Notes under the pieces: model-generated
The model's database searches: none
Told to the model about the DNA's origin: nothing
Seen by the model: the letters and a program-made list of their open reading frames with translations, nothing else
Made by a program: the position numbers and the translations under genes
NCBI RefSeq assembly: GCF_000156195.1
Contig: NZ_GG688326.1
Coordinates: 141,611 to 205,610 of the forward strand
From: Bacteroides finegoldii DSM 17565
Lineage (GTDB): Bacteria > Bacteroidota > Bacteroidia > Bacteroidales > Bacteroidaceae
Direction: 5' to 3'
DNA length: 64,000 nucleotides
Part shown: positions 9,604 through 18,547 of the stretch, in pieces
Layout: every line of letters starts with the position of its first letter
Position numbering within the stretch: position 1 is the first letter of the stretch

Positions 9604-9651
9604 GCAAAGGTACAAATTATTTGTCTGATTCGATGATTATTCGGAACTTTG
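9604..9651. promoter_or_regulatory. Divergent promoters for the MATE and HAD genes
   Basis: On the plus strand, TTTG (9620-9623), 20 bases, then GAACTTTG (9644-9651) is a good -33/-7 pair for the HAD gene. On the minus strand, TACCTTTGC (9612-9604) is a -7 element for the MATE gene, without a clear -33 box. The two overlap closely. Confidence 0.55.
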
Positions 9652-9701
9652 CAGGCATAGATACACAAGGTTTAACGTTTTAGGTAAAAAGAAAGTTTCA
9701 T

Positions 9702-10352
9702 ATGAATACAACGAAAACAATTGCAGCGTTGTTCGACTTCGACGGTGTTATTATGGATACGGAAACACAGTACACCGTCTTTTGGGACGAGCAGGGACGT
9801 AAATATCTGAATGAGGAAGATTTCGGACGCCGTATCAAAGGGCAGACGCTGACGCAAATCTACGAGAAATACTTTTCAGCTCTTCCGGAAGCCCGGCAGA
9901 AAATCACGGCAGACCTCAATGTTTTTGAGAAACAGATGTCCTATGAATATATTCCCGGAGTAGAAGCTTTTATCGCCGAACTCCGCCGTCATGGTGTGAA
10001 GATAGCCGTAGTAACCAGCTCTAATGAAGAGAAGATGCAGAACGTCTACAATGCTCATCCCGAGTTTCCGGCAATGGTAGACCGTATTCTTACCGGAGAG
10101 ATGTTTGCCCGTTCCAAACCTGCTCCCGATTGTTTCCTTCTAGGGATGGAAGTATTTGGAGCTACTCCAGAAAGCACATACGTCTTTGAAGATTCTTTTC
10201 ATGGTCTGCAGGCGGGAATGACTTCCGGTGCAACCGTGATCGGTCTCGCTACAACCAATTCCCGCGAAGCCATTACCGGAAAAGCACATTATATAATGGA
10301 TGACTTTACCGGAATGAGTTATGAAAAATTGCTGTCTCTGACAAGGGATTGA
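9702..10352 (+). CDS. HAD-superfamily hydrolase, beta-phosphoglucomutase-like
   Basis: A 216-residue cytoplasmic HAD protein of subclass I. Motif I is FDFDGVIMDTE with nucleophile Asp12 and acid Asp14, followed by a helical cap (about 20-90). Motif II is VVTSSNEE, motif III is the lysine in RSKPAPDCF, and motif IV is VFEDSFHG with its metal-binding acidic pair. This arrangement is typical of beta-phosphoglucomutases and small sugar-phosphate phosphatases. Which of these reactions it carries out cannot be decided. It has its own promoter and stands alone ahead of panB. Confidence 0.82.
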   Translation: MNTTKTIAALFDFDGVIMDTETQYTVFWDEQGRKYLNEEDFGRRIKGQTLTQIYEKYFSALPEARQKITADLNVFEKQMSYEYIPGVEAFIAELRRHGVKIAVVTSSNEEKMQNVYNAHPEFPAMVDRILTGEMFARSKPAPDCFLLGMEVFGATPESTYVFEDSFHGLQAGMTSGATVIGLATTNSREAITGKAHYIMDDFTGMSYEKLLSLTRD

Positions 10353-10395
10353 GAGGATTTTTTGCATTTCCTTCTCTGTTATGAATTAAATGTTA

Positions 10396-10404
10396 TAACT
10401 TTGC
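10396..10404 (+). promoter_or_regulatory. Bacteroides -7 promoter element for panB
   Basis: TAACTTTGC matches TAnnTTTG and lies 72 bases before the panB start. The -33 region is weak. The leader between them is AT-rich, with a TTTTTAATTT-like repeat. Confidence 0.5.
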
Positions 10405-10475
10405 CCTCGATTTTCGGGTAGCGCCAATGCTGCCTCGATTTTAATTTTTAATTTATAATTTTTAATTAGAAAGAA

Positions 10476-11297
10476 ATGGCTGGTTATATATCAGATGACA
10501 CAAGAAAGGTGACGACACATCGCTTGGTTGAAATGAAACAGAGAGGCGAAAAGATTTCAATGCTTACTTCCTACGATTACACGATGGCGCAGATTGTGGA
10601 CGGTGCGGGGATAGACGTAATCCTTGTAGGCGATTCCGCTTCCAATGTAATGGCAGGTAACGTGACTACATTGCCTATCACGCTTGACCAGATGATCTAT
10701 CATGCAAAATCTGTGGTGCGTGGTGTAAAACGTGCTATGGTGGTGGTGGATATGCCTTTCGGTTCCTATCAAGGCAATGAGATGGAAGGTCTTGCTTCCG
10801 CTATCCGCATCATGAAAGAAAGTCATGCTGACGCTTTGAAGATGGAAGGCGGAGAAGAAATCATCGATACGGTGAGACGCATTGTCGGTGCAGGTATTCC
10901 GGTGATGGGACATTTGGGATTAATGCCGCAGTCTATCAACAAATACGGAACCTATACCGTGCGCGCCAAAGATGATGCCGAAGCGGAGAAATTGATTCGT
11001 GACGCTCATTTGCTGGAAGAAGCAGGTTGTTTCGCTATTGTTCTTGAAAAGATTCCCGCAACCCTTGCAGAACGTGTAGCCGGTGAGTTGACTATACCTA
11101 TTATTGGTATCGGTGCCGGTGGACATGTAGATGGCCAGGTGTTGGTGATTCAGGATATGTTGGGCATGAATAATGGTTTCCGTCCCCGTTTCTTGCGTCG
11201 TTATGCCGATTTGTACACAGTGATGACCGATGCTATCAGTCGTTATGTGTCCGACGTTAAGAACTGCTACTTCCCCAACGAGAAGGAACAATATTAA
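10476..11297 (+). CDS. panB: 3-methyl-2-oxobutanoate hydroxymethyltransferase (ketopantoate hydroxymethyltransferase)
   Basis: A 273-residue TIM-barrel enzyme that transfers a one-carbon unit from 5,10-methylene-THF to alpha-ketoisovalerate, the first step to pantothenate and CoA. The start ATG fits the family (length about 264-275). Conserved pieces are [26 protein letters not shown] and [11 protein letters not shown], which hold the metal-binding Asp residues, then [18 protein letters not shown], the catalytic-glutamate region [10 protein letters not shown] and [15 protein letters not shown]. An MFS gene starts 8 bases downstream and is probably co-transcribed. No panC is nearby. Confidence 0.95.
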   Translation: MAGYISDDTRKVTTHRLVEMKQRGEKISMLTSYDYTMAQIVDGAGIDVILVGDSASNVMAGNVTTLPITLDQMIYHAKSVVRGVKRAMVVVDMPFGSYQGNEMEGLASAIRIMKESHADALKMEGGEEIIDTVRRIVGAGIPVMGHLGLMPQSINKYGTYTVRAKDDAEAEKLIRDAHLLEEAGCFAIVLEKIPATLAERVAGELTIPIIGIGAGGHVDGQVLVIQDMLGMNNGFRPRFLRRYADLYTVMTDAISRYVSDVKNCYFPNEKEQY

Positions 11298-11305
11298 AGC
11301 AATAT

Positions 11306-12460
11306 ATGGCAGTTACATTGTGGACAGCACATTTTATACGGATATGTATAGCTAATTTGCTGTTGTTTGTGTCCTTGTATGTGTTATTTCCGGTACTCTC
11401 CGTTGAGATGGCAGACCGTCTCGGAGTGCCGGTGGCACAGACAGGAGTAATCTTTCTTTTTTTTACATTGGGAATGTTCCTGATCGGTCCTTTCCATGCC
11501 TATTTGGTGGACGCTTACAAACGGAAGCACGTATGTATATATGCTTTCGCTCTTATGGTGGCAGCGACGGTAGGCTATGCGTTTGTGACGAACCTTACGG
11601 AACTTATCCTGCTAAGCACTGTACAAGGATTGGCGTTCGGTGTAGCCACTACTGCGAGTATCACGTTGGCTATCGACATCACCAACTCTACGCTCCGTAG
11701 CGCAGGGAATGTCAGTTTTTCGTGGGTAGCCCGTTTGGGAATGATTCTAGGTATCGTTCTCGGAGTTTGGCTTTATCAGAGTTATCCAATCCGGAATTTG
11801 CTGTATGTATCCGTTATTGCCGGAGTGTTAGGGATTCTTGTCGTATCGGGAATATATGTACCTTTCCGTGCACCGATTGTCACTAGACTTTATTCTTTTG
11901 ACCGTTTTCTACTGTTGCGTAGTTGGATTCCGGCTATTAATATGATTCTGATTACGTTTGTTCCGGGATTGCTGATGCCTCTTGTACATCCTTTCCTGAA
12001 TGATTCCATATTGGGAAACACAGGTGTTTCAGTGCCTTTCTTTGTAGGAGTGGGGGGCGGTTACTTGGTATCTCTCTTGCTTGCTCGTCTCTTTTTCTTG
12101 AAAGAAAAAACATTGAGACTGGTAATTATGGGGCTTGGACTAGAGATTCTTGCCATATCATTGTTGAATAGTACTCCGATAGGCGTTTCTTCCATGCTCC
12201 TGGGACTTGGATTAGGTTTTGTCATGCCGGAGTTCCTGATTATGTTCGTGAAGCTATCCCATCATTGTCAACGGGGAACTGCAAATACCACTCATTTATT
12301 GGCTAGTGAAATGGGGATTTCTTTAGGTATCGCAGCTGCCTGCTGTATGGAGTTGGATACAGACAAAATGCTTCATATCGGTCAGATAGCAGCTTCGATA
12401 GCTTTGATATTCTTTGTTTTGGTGACTTATCCTTATTATAAAAGGAAGAAAGTGCGATAG
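11306..12460 (+). CDS. Major facilitator superfamily transporter
   Basis: A 384-residue inner-membrane protein with about 12 hydrophobic segments in two halves. The first cytoplasmic loop has a weak MFS motif A (GPFHAYLVDAYKRKHV). The family exports or imports small solutes by proton exchange. The closest general look is the DHA1/arabinose-efflux type. It starts 8 bases after panB, so a link to pantoate or pantothenate handling is possible but unproven. The stop is followed at once by a long inverted repeat that separates it from the convergent relA gene. Confidence 0.82.
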   Translation: MAVTLWTAHFIRICIANLLLFVSLYVLFPVLSVEMADRLGVPVAQTGVIFLFFTLGMFLIGPFHAYLVDAYKRKHVCIYAFALMVAATVGYAFVTNLTELILLSTVQGLAFGVATTASITLAIDITNSTLRSAGNVSFSWVARLGMILGIVLGVWLYQSYPIRNLLYVSVIAGVLGILVVSGIYVPFRAPIVTRLYSFDRFLLLRSWIPAINMILITFVPGLLMPLVHPFLNDSILGNTGVSVPFFVGVGGGYLVSLLLARLFFLKEKTLRLVIMGLGLEILAISLLNSTPIGVSSMLLGLGLGFVMPEFLIMFVKLSHHCQRGTANTTHLLASEMGISLGIAAACCMELDTDKMLHIGQIAASIALIFFVLVTYPYYKRKKVR

Positions 12461-12465
12461 AATTC

Positions 12466-12626
12466 TTCACCACAGATTAACACAGATTTTCACAAATTAA
12501 AGAAAGAAAAGGCAAAATGCAGGATTGTGAAATTAATGCAATTTATTTTGAACTCAGTCCCTTCGGAGCGGCTATACTGTATCTTGTCTTTTTAATCTGT
12601 GAGAATCTGTGTTAATCTGTGGTGAA
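12466..12626. repeat. Long interrupted palindrome with 10-bp periodic CACAGATT units (convergent intergenic)
   Basis: A 36-base left arm (12466-12501) and a 36-base right arm (12591-12626) are inverted copies differing at about two positions, around an unrelated 89-base centre. Within each arm the unit CACAGATT(AA/TT) recurs about every ten bases. Two other members of this class lie at 16477-16617 and 33971-34050. It separates the ends of the convergent MFS and relA genes and could fold into a long hairpin. Confidence 0.8.
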
Positions 12627-12631
12627 AAAAA

Positions 12632-14854
12632 TTAGTTCCGGCTCACTTGTTTCACTCCTTTTATGGTTCTTAGCTTTTTGATTAGCGCTTCCAGGCGACC
12701 TGTATCTCTAACCATGACCGTTAGTGTACCGGAGAACAGTCCATCGTTTGAATCGATTCCTATGGAGCGTAGTGTGATTCCATTTTCCTTAGATATGATA
12801 GAAGTAATATTCGTCACAATGCCGATATCATCGTGCCCTACAACGCGCAGCGTAATGGGATACTGTGTCCCTTCCGATTTGCCTGCCCAACGGGCTTTCA
12901 CAATTCGATAACCAAAACGTTCACGCATCTGATTGGCGTTCGGGCAGTCTGCCCGGTGAATCTTTATCCCGCCGCTTACCGTTACGAAACCGAATACATC
13001 ATCGCCATAGATAGGGTTACAACATTTCGCCAATTTGAATTCTAATCCTTTTAGATTCTGGTCGATTACGAGCACATCCTCTTTGGAGGTAGTCTCTTCC
13101 TGTACCGCTTGCAGGTTGTACCCTTCAGCACTGCGGTAGACTATTTCGTCGCGCGTGTCGTTGTCCCGTTTCTGCTGCTCCACATATTTGTCCAGAATCT
13201 CGTTTACATCCAGCGCACCATCAGCGATCTTTTGATAGAACTCCGTCACGTTTTTAAAGCCCAAACGCTTGATGAGGCGCATCATGGTCGCTTCATCATA
13301 TTCCAGTTTGCGGTTTTTGAATTTTCGTTCAAGTGTTTCCTTTGCAAAGTCATGTTGGCGTGCCACCATTTCTTTGAGCGCCTGCCGTATCTTCGTGCGG
13401 GCTTTGGAGGTAGTTACGATGTTCAGCCAGTCCTGTTTCGGAGTTTGGGTATTTGAAGTCATGATTTCCACCTGGTCGCCACTGTTCAACTTCTGCTTCA
13501 GTTGGACATTTTTGCCGTTTACTTTAGCGCCGATACATTTGCATCCCAGTTTGCTATGGATATGAAAGGCAAAGTCGAGTACCGTAGCCCCTTTTGCCAA
13601 CTTGAACAAATCCCCTTTAGGAGTGAACACGAAAACCTCGTCTTCGTAAAGATCCATCTTGAACTGATCCATCATCTTCATTGAGTCGTTGTCTGCATTC
13701 TCCAACGCCTCCCGTACCGAAGTCAGCCATTCGTCCAGGCCCGTTTCTCCTTTGATACCTTTATATCTCCAGTGCGCGGCCAGTCCCCGTTCGGCAATCT
13801 CATCCATGCGGCGGGTACGTATCTGCACTTCCACCCATTTCCCTTCCGGTCCCATTACGGTGATATGCAATGACTCGTAACCGTTGCTTTTCGGAATCGA
13901 CAGCCAGTCGCGCAGACGCTTCGGGTTAGGCTGATACATATCCGTCACGATAGAATATACCTGCCAGCATTCCTGCTTTTCTTTTGCCGGGTCAGGTTCC
14001 GAATCCAGGATAATGCGGATAGCGAACAGATCATAAATACCCTCAAACGGGGTTTTCTGCTTCTGTATCTTGTTCCATATCGAATGAATGGATTTGGTAC
14101 GTCCCTTGATGTCGAACTTCAAGCCCGCTTCCGTCACTTTCTTCTTGATTGGTTCGATAAAGGCAGCGATATACTTGTCGCGTGACGCCTTCGTCTCGTT
14201 CAACTTATCCTTTATAAAATAATAAGTATCCCGTTGTGTGTATTTCAGCGATAAGTCTTCTAATTCCGATTTCAGCTTATAGAGCCCTAGCTTATGTGCC
14301 AACGGAGCATACAAATAAGCAGCCTCGTTGGCTACCTTTATCCGGTCTTCCTCGTTTCCCGTATCCTTGATTTGGCGCATTACATTCACACGGTCGGCTA
14401 TCATAATCAGGATCACACGCATATCTTCGGCAAAGGAGAGCAGAAGGTTACGGAAATTCTCCGACTCTATTGCCGGGCTCTTCGCATACAACTCGTTCGT
14501 TTTCACCAATCCCTTGATGATACTTGCCACATCCTCTCCGTATTCCACGCTTACCTCGTCGATAGACAGAATATGCGTTTTTACAATTTCGTGCAGCATG
14601 ATACCGATAAGGCACGAACCTTTCATTCCGATTTCTTCGGCTACGATGACTGCCGTTTGCAGATCTTTGATAACGGGATTCATCCCGAAGTTATTGCGTT
14701 GCAGCCCGTTATATTGGGCAGCTTTGATAAGATGATTCTTTAATTTTTGGCAATCCTTCCAGGAAATACTGTCTCCGGCAGATTGCATCAAGTGCCGATA
14801 GAGTGAAAAAAGCTCCTTTTTTTCCTCTGATGTAAAAAAGTCGTTCATATTCAA
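12632..14854 (-). CDS. relA: RelA/SpoT family (p)ppGpp synthetase with degenerate hydrolase domain
   Basis: A 740-residue RSH protein. In order: an HD-fold region (about 40-200), the synthetase domain with GRTKSIHSIW (251-260) and PKSNGYESLH (321-330), then VEVQIRTRRM, the TGS domain starting EVFVFTPKGDLFKLAKGAT, the zinc-finger region LAKCCNPIYGDDVFG, and a C-terminal ACT domain (about 665-740). In the HD region the usual HD is His88-Glu89, the usual ED pair is Lys92-Thr93, and the first metal His position appears to be Asn59. Hydrolysis is therefore probably lost, leaving a RelA-type synthetase for the stringent response. A second, bifunctional RSH protein would be expected elsewhere in the genome. 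Confidence 0.9.
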   Translation of the reverse strand: MNMNDFFTSEEKKELFSLYRHLMQSAGDSISWKDCQKLKNHLIKAAQYNGLQRNNFGMNPVIKDLQTAVIVAEEIGMKGSCLIGIMLHEIVKTHILSIDEVSVEYGEDVASIIKGLVKTNELYAKSPAIESENFRNLLLSFAEDMRVILIMIADRVNVMRQIKDTGNEEDRIKVANEAAYLYAPLAHKLGLYKLKSELEDLSLKYTQRDTYYFIKDKLNETKASRDKYIAAFIEPIKKKVTEAGLKFDIKGRTKSIHSIWNKIQKQKTPFEGIYDLFAIRIILDSEPDPAKEKQECWQVYSIVTDMYQPNPKRLRDWLSIPKSNGYESLHITVMGPEGKWVEVQIRTRRMDEIAERGLAAHWRYKGIKGETGLDEWLTSVREALENADNDSMKMMDQFKMDLYEDEVFVFTPKGDLFKLAKGATVLDFAFHIHSKLGCKCIGAKVNGKNVQLKQKLNSGDQVEIMTSNTQTPKQDWLNIVTTSKARTKIRQALKEMVARQHDFAKETLERKFKNRKLEYDEATMMRLIKRLGFKNVTEFYQKIADGALDVNEILDKYVEQQKRDNDTRDEIVYRSAEGYNLQAVQEETTSKEDVLVIDQNLKGLEFKLAKCCNPIYGDDVFGFVTVSGGIKIHRADCPNANQMRERFGYRIVKARWAGKSEGTQYPITLRVVGHDDIGIVTNITSIISKENGITLRSIGIDSNDGLFSGTLTVMVRDTGRLEALIKKLRTIKGVKQVSRN

Positions 14855-14920
14855 TCTTGTTAATTCGATGTAAAATTACTTTTTTTATTGGTTATTCGGC
14901 AAGAAGTAAATAACATTTTG

Positions 14921-14928
14921 TATTTTTG
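14921..14928 (+). promoter_or_regulatory. Bacteroides -7 promoter element for the DUF4301 gene
   Basis: TATTTTTG matches TAnnTTTG and lies 27 bases before the DUF4301 start codon, in the 100-base divergent gap with relA. The -33 box is weak. Confidence 0.4.
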
Positions 14929-14954
14929 GGCATCAATTAATAAAATTAGATATT

Positions 14955-16472
14955 ATGATAACGACACAGGACAAAGAGTTGCTTGCCAAGAAAGGCATTA
15001 CGGAAGCGCAAATAGCAGAGCAACTGGCTTGCTTCCAGACAGGTTTCCCTTATCTGAAACTGGATGCGGCTGCTTCCATTGAAAGAGGTATATTGGCTCC
15101 CAATGCAGAAGAACAGAAAGCTTATCTGGTAGCGTGGGACGCATATACAAACACGGATAAGACAATTGTGAAGTTCGTACCGGCTTCGGGTGCTGCAAGT
15201 CGTATGTTCAAGAACCTATTCGAGTTCCTTTCTGCTGATTATGACAAACCGACAACCAAGTTTGAACAAGCATTCTTTGCCGGTATCAAGGATTTTGCTT
15301 TTTATGACGATCTCGATGCAGCTTGCCGACGCATTACCGGGAAGAATATCGCCGGGTTGATGGAAGAAGGCAATTATAAAGCTGTGGTATCCGCATTGCT
15401 CGAAACTGCCGGCTTGAATTATGGTGCACTGCCGAAAGGTCTGCTCAAATTCCATAAATATCCCGAAGGCGCACGCACTCCATTAGAGGAACATTTGGCT
15501 GAAGGCGCCATGTATGCAGCCGGAAAGAGTGGCAAAGTGAACGTACATTTTACCGTGTCTGCCGAACACCGCGAACTTTTCAAGAAACTGGTGGAAGAGA
15601 AAGCCGGTGAGTTTGCCAAACGTTATGGAGTGGATTATAATATCACCTTCTCCGAACAGAAGCCGAGTACCGATACGATTGCCGCTGATATGGACAACCA
15701 GCCGTTCCGTGATAACGGCAAACTCTTGTTCCGTCCGGGTGGTCATGGAGCATTGATCGAGAATCTGAACGATCTCGATGCGGATGTTATCTTCATCAAG
15801 AACATCGACAATGTAGTTCCCGATAAACTGAAAGCGGACACCGTTACTTATAAAAAACTGATTGCCGGTGTACTCGTTACCTTACAGAAACAGGCATTCG
15901 AATATCTCGAACTGCTCGACAGCGGAAAATATACGCACGAACAGATGATGGAAATGCTGCAATTCTTGCAAAAGAAACTTTTTTGCAAGAATCCGGAAAC
16001 GAAAGATCTCGAAGATTCAGTGCTTGCTATTTACTTGAAGAACAAATTGAACCGTCCAATGCGCGTTTGCGGAATGGTGAAGAATGTGGGTGAACCGGGT
16101 GGCGGTCCGTTCCTGGCATACAACAGTGACGGAACGATCTCTCTTCAAATTCTTGAGAGCTCGCAGATCGACATGAACGATCCGCAGAAAAAGGAAATGT
16201 TCGAGAAGGGTACGCACTTCAATCCGGTGGACTTGGTATGTGCCGTACGTGATTATAAAGGTCATAAGTTCGATTTGGTGAAATACGTAGACAAGGCGAC
16301 CGGCTTTATCTCTTACAAGTCGAAAAACGGCAAGGAGCTGAAAGCTCTTGAACTTCCCGGTTTGTGGAATGGTGCGATGAGTGATTGGAACACTGTTTTT
16401 GTAGAAGTGCCGCTTTCCACTTTCAACCCGGTAAAAACAGTGAACGACCTGTTGCGTGAGCAACATCAGTAA
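14955..16472 (+). CDS. DUF4301 family protein
   Basis: A 505-residue protein with no signal peptide or membrane segments, so cytoplasmic. I recognise it as the Bacteroidetes DUF4301 family. The N-terminal half has PASGAASRMFKNLFEFL (about residue 76), a glycine/serine-rich loop followed by a helix. The centre has FRPGGHGALIENLNDLDADVIFIKNIDN, which reads like a nucleotide-sugar pyrophosphorylase-type loop followed by Asp residues. A nucleotidyltransferase-like role is possible but not established. It is transcribed divergently from relA. Confidence 0.8.
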   Translation: MITTQDKELLAKKGITEAQIAEQLACFQTGFPYLKLDAAASIERGILAPNAEEQKAYLVAWDAYTNTDKTIVKFVPASGAASRMFKNLFEFLSADYDKPTTKFEQAFFAGIKDFAFYDDLDAACRRITGKNIAGLMEEGNYKAVVSALLETAGLNYGALPKGLLKFHKYPEGARTPLEEHLAEGAMYAAGKSGKVNVHFTVSAEHRELFKKLVEEKAGEFAKRYGVDYNITFSEQKPSTDTIAADMDNQPFRDNGKLLFRPGGHGALIENLNDLDADVIFIKNIDNVVPDKLKADTVTYKKLIAGVLVTLQKQAFEYLELLDSGKYTHEQMMEMLQFLQKKLFCKNPETKDLEDSVLAIYLKNKLNRPMRVCGMVKNVGEPGGGPFLAYNSDGTISLQILESSQIDMNDPQKKEMFEKGTHFNPVDLVCAVRDYKGHKFDLVKYVDKATGFISYKSKNGKELKALELPGLWNGAMSDWNTVFVEVPLSTFNPVKTVNDLLREQHQ

Positions 16473-16476
16473 TTTA

Positions 16477-16617
16477 TTCACATAGAGGACACAAAGGACA
16501 CTGAGTTTTTTCGGTAAGGTAAGACCGGAAGCAATGGAATCAATTGCATTAATCCGGTGAAAAAGTTCTATAAAATTTCTATAAAATCTCAGTGTCCTCT
16601 GTGCCCTCTGTGGTGAA
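16477..16617. repeat. Interrupted palindrome with periodic GAGGACACA units
   Basis: The left arm (16477-16505, reading TTCACATAGAGGACACAAAG onward) is an inverted, slightly diverged copy of the right arm (16588-16617, ending CCCTCTGTGGTGAA), about 80 bases apart. Each arm is built of roughly ten-base units around GGACACA. It fills the gap between the DUF4301 gene and the CAT-like gene on the same strand. It is the same architecture as the 12.5 kb repeat with different unit sequence. Confidence 0.7.
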
Positions 16618-16638
16618 ACTTAAAAAAGAGTGTTTAGA

Positions 16639-17262
16639 ATGAATCAAATAGAGAAGATCATCGATATTGCTACTTGGAACAGAAGAGAACATTACGAACA
16701 TTTCAGTGCTTTTGACGATCCGTTTTTCGGAGTGACCGTTCAGGTAGACTGTACGCGCACGTATCAGGAAGCCAAAGCCAAAGGTATATCCTTTTCCCTG
16801 TTAGTCCTCCACCGGATAACGACTGCCGCTGCTGCGGTAGAAGAATTCCGTTACCGCATCGAAGGCGATAAAGTGGTGTGCTATGACAGCCTTCTGCCCG
16901 AAGCCACTGTAAGTCGTGCCGACCATACTTTTTCTTTTGCCGCCTTTGAATACGATCCGGACGAACTCGTCTTTATCCGCCGGGCAAAAGCAGAGATGGA
17001 ACGTTTGCAAGCCACTACGGGACTCAACAAGGGAGGTACTTTCCATCCCAATGCCATACATTATTCGGCAGTGCCGTGGCTCTCATTTACCGACATGAAG
17101 CACCCCACTAATATGCGCTCGGGCGACAGTGTCCCCAAAATCTCCACCGGAAAGTATTTCCGCAACGGAGAAAGACTGATGATGCCCGTTTCCGTAACTT
17201 GCCATCATGGATTGATGGACGGCTATCATGTGGCACAGTTTATTGAGAAGCTCCATTTGTAA
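16639..17262 (+). CDS. Chloramphenicol acetyltransferase-like acyltransferase (CatA family)
   Basis: A 207-residue protein of CAT length and architecture. The C-terminal active-site motif is intact, VTCHHGLMDGYHVAQFIEKL, with the catalytic His in the HHxxxDG pattern. FSLLVLHRITTAA and the central strands also match the CAT trimer fold. I start it at ATG 16639 rather than the upstream GTG at 16630. Family members acetylate chloramphenicol or related hydroxyl acceptors with acetyl-CoA. It sits among core genes with no mobile DNA beside it, so it may be a chromosomal member with another natural substrate. It is followed by the PagL-like gene after 32 bases. Confidence 0.85.
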   Translation: MNQIEKIIDIATWNRREHYEHFSAFDDPFFGVTVQVDCTRTYQEAKAKGISFSLLVLHRITTAAAAVEEFRYRIEGDKVVCYDSLLPEATVSRADHTFSFAAFEYDPDELVFIRRAKAEMERLQATTGLNKGGTFHPNAIHYSAVPWLSFTDMKHPTNMRSGDSVPKISTGKYFRNGERLMMPVSVTCHHGLMDGYHVAQFIEKLHL

Positions 17263-17294
17263 CTTCCGTTCAGAAAAGACTAACCAGACTATTT

Positions 17295-18524
17295 ATGAGA
17301 GTGAAGATACCCGGATGGGAAATCGTTGTAATCTGTTCCGCCTTGCTTTTCCCTTTTACTTCGCTTTGTGCGCAGGAGGCAGACCAACCTTTCATTCACC
17401 GGTTGGGGATAGAGGCGCGGCCACAATACGTATTCCCCACCAATCCTTTCCTGCAAGGTGAGAACGAACGGTGGAAACCCATCCAGAGTTCATTTGCCGC
17501 TCATCTGAAATATTCTTTCAAGTATCGTCCCAACACCTGTGCTGACCGCATCTATGGCGGAGCCTATCAAGGTTTCGGCTTGGCCTTCACCACTTTTGGC
17601 GATAAAAAGCAGTTGGGTGATCCGATGACGTTCTACGTCTTTCAAGGTGCACGCATTGCCCGTTTCCATCCCCGCCTTTCACTCAATTACGAATGGAACT
17701 TCGGTATCTCTGCCAGATGGCAGCCTTATGACAACGATTACAATTCCTACAACGGAGCCGTAGGCTCACGGGTGAATGCCTACCTCAACGCAGGTATCTA
17801 CCTTAACTGGTCGCTTTCCCGTTATTTCGACTTTATCATCGGCGGAGACTTCACGCATTTCTCCAACGGCAACACCAAGTTTCCTAATGCAGGTGTCAAC
17901 ACCACCGGAGCGAAAATCGGACTGGTGTACAACTTCAACCGGGAAGAAGCCGACCTCACTAAATCATTGGTTCATCCCTACGTTCCCCGTTTTCCGCGAC
18001 ACATCAGTTATGACCTTGTGTTGTTCGGCTCGTGGCGCCGCAAAGGTGTCTATGTAGGCGAGAAACAGATTGCATCACCGGGCAGCTATCCTGTAGCGGG
18101 ATTCAACTTTGCTCCGATGTATAACCTCAACTATAAGTTGCGTTTCGGGATTTCGCTGGATGGTGTCTATGACGGTAGTGCCAATGTATACACCGAAGAT
18201 GCGCTGGTGGAGTACGATGCAGGCAGCGGTTCCTCCCGTCGTAAATTTCTTGTGCCGGGCATCCAGCATCAGCTTGCGTTGGGACTTTCCGGACGGGCCG
18301 AATACGTGATGCCGTTTTTTACCATCGGTGTCGGCTTGGGAACGAATGTGCTGGGGCGTGGCGATTTACGCGGACTGTATCAGGTCTTTGCGTTGAAGAT
18401 CAATGTCACCCGGAATTCATTCCTTCACATTGGCTACAATCTCCAGAATTTCCAGACCCCTAATTATCTGATGCTCGGTCTTGGTTTCCGTTTTAATAAT
18501 AAATATCCTAAAGTACGTCATTAA
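17295..18524 (+). CDS. PagL-like outer membrane protein (acyloxyacyl hydrolase / lipid A deacylase family)
   Basis: A 409-residue exported protein with a signal peptide ending near LCAQ (about residue 26) and a beta-strand-rich body suited to an outer-membrane barrel. The stretch GGDFTHFSNGNTKFPNAG (His188, Ser190) matches the PagL catalytic His-x-Ser site that cuts the 3-O-acyl chain of lipid A. The expected acidic residue 12 positions after the Ser is Asn202 here, so activity is not assured. It is much longer than classical PagL, with about 180 extra C-terminal residues including GLGTNVLGRGDL. It sits 23 bases upstream of a Crp-type regulator and is probably co-transcribed with it. Confidence 0.75.
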   Translation: MRVKIPGWEIVVICSALLFPFTSLCAQEADQPFIHRLGIEARPQYVFPTNPFLQGENERWKPIQSSFAAHLKYSFKYRPNTCADRIYGGAYQGFGLAFTTFGDKKQLGDPMTFYVFQGARIARFHPRLSLNYEWNFGISARWQPYDNDYNSYNGAVGSRVNAYLNAGIYLNWSLSRYFDFIIGGDFTHFSNGNTKFPNAGVNTTGAKIGLVYNFNREEADLTKSLVHPYVPRFPRHISYDLVLFGSWRRKGVYVGEKQIASPGSYPVAGFNFAPMYNLNYKLRFGISLDGVYDGSANVYTEDALVEYDAGSGSSRRKFLVPGIQHQLALGLSGRAEYVMPFFTIGVGLGTNVLGRGDLRGLYQVFALKINVTRNSFLHIGYNLQNFQTPNYLMLGLGFRFNNKYPKVRH

Positions 18525-18547
18525 CTCCCAATACACCATTCCCCCAA

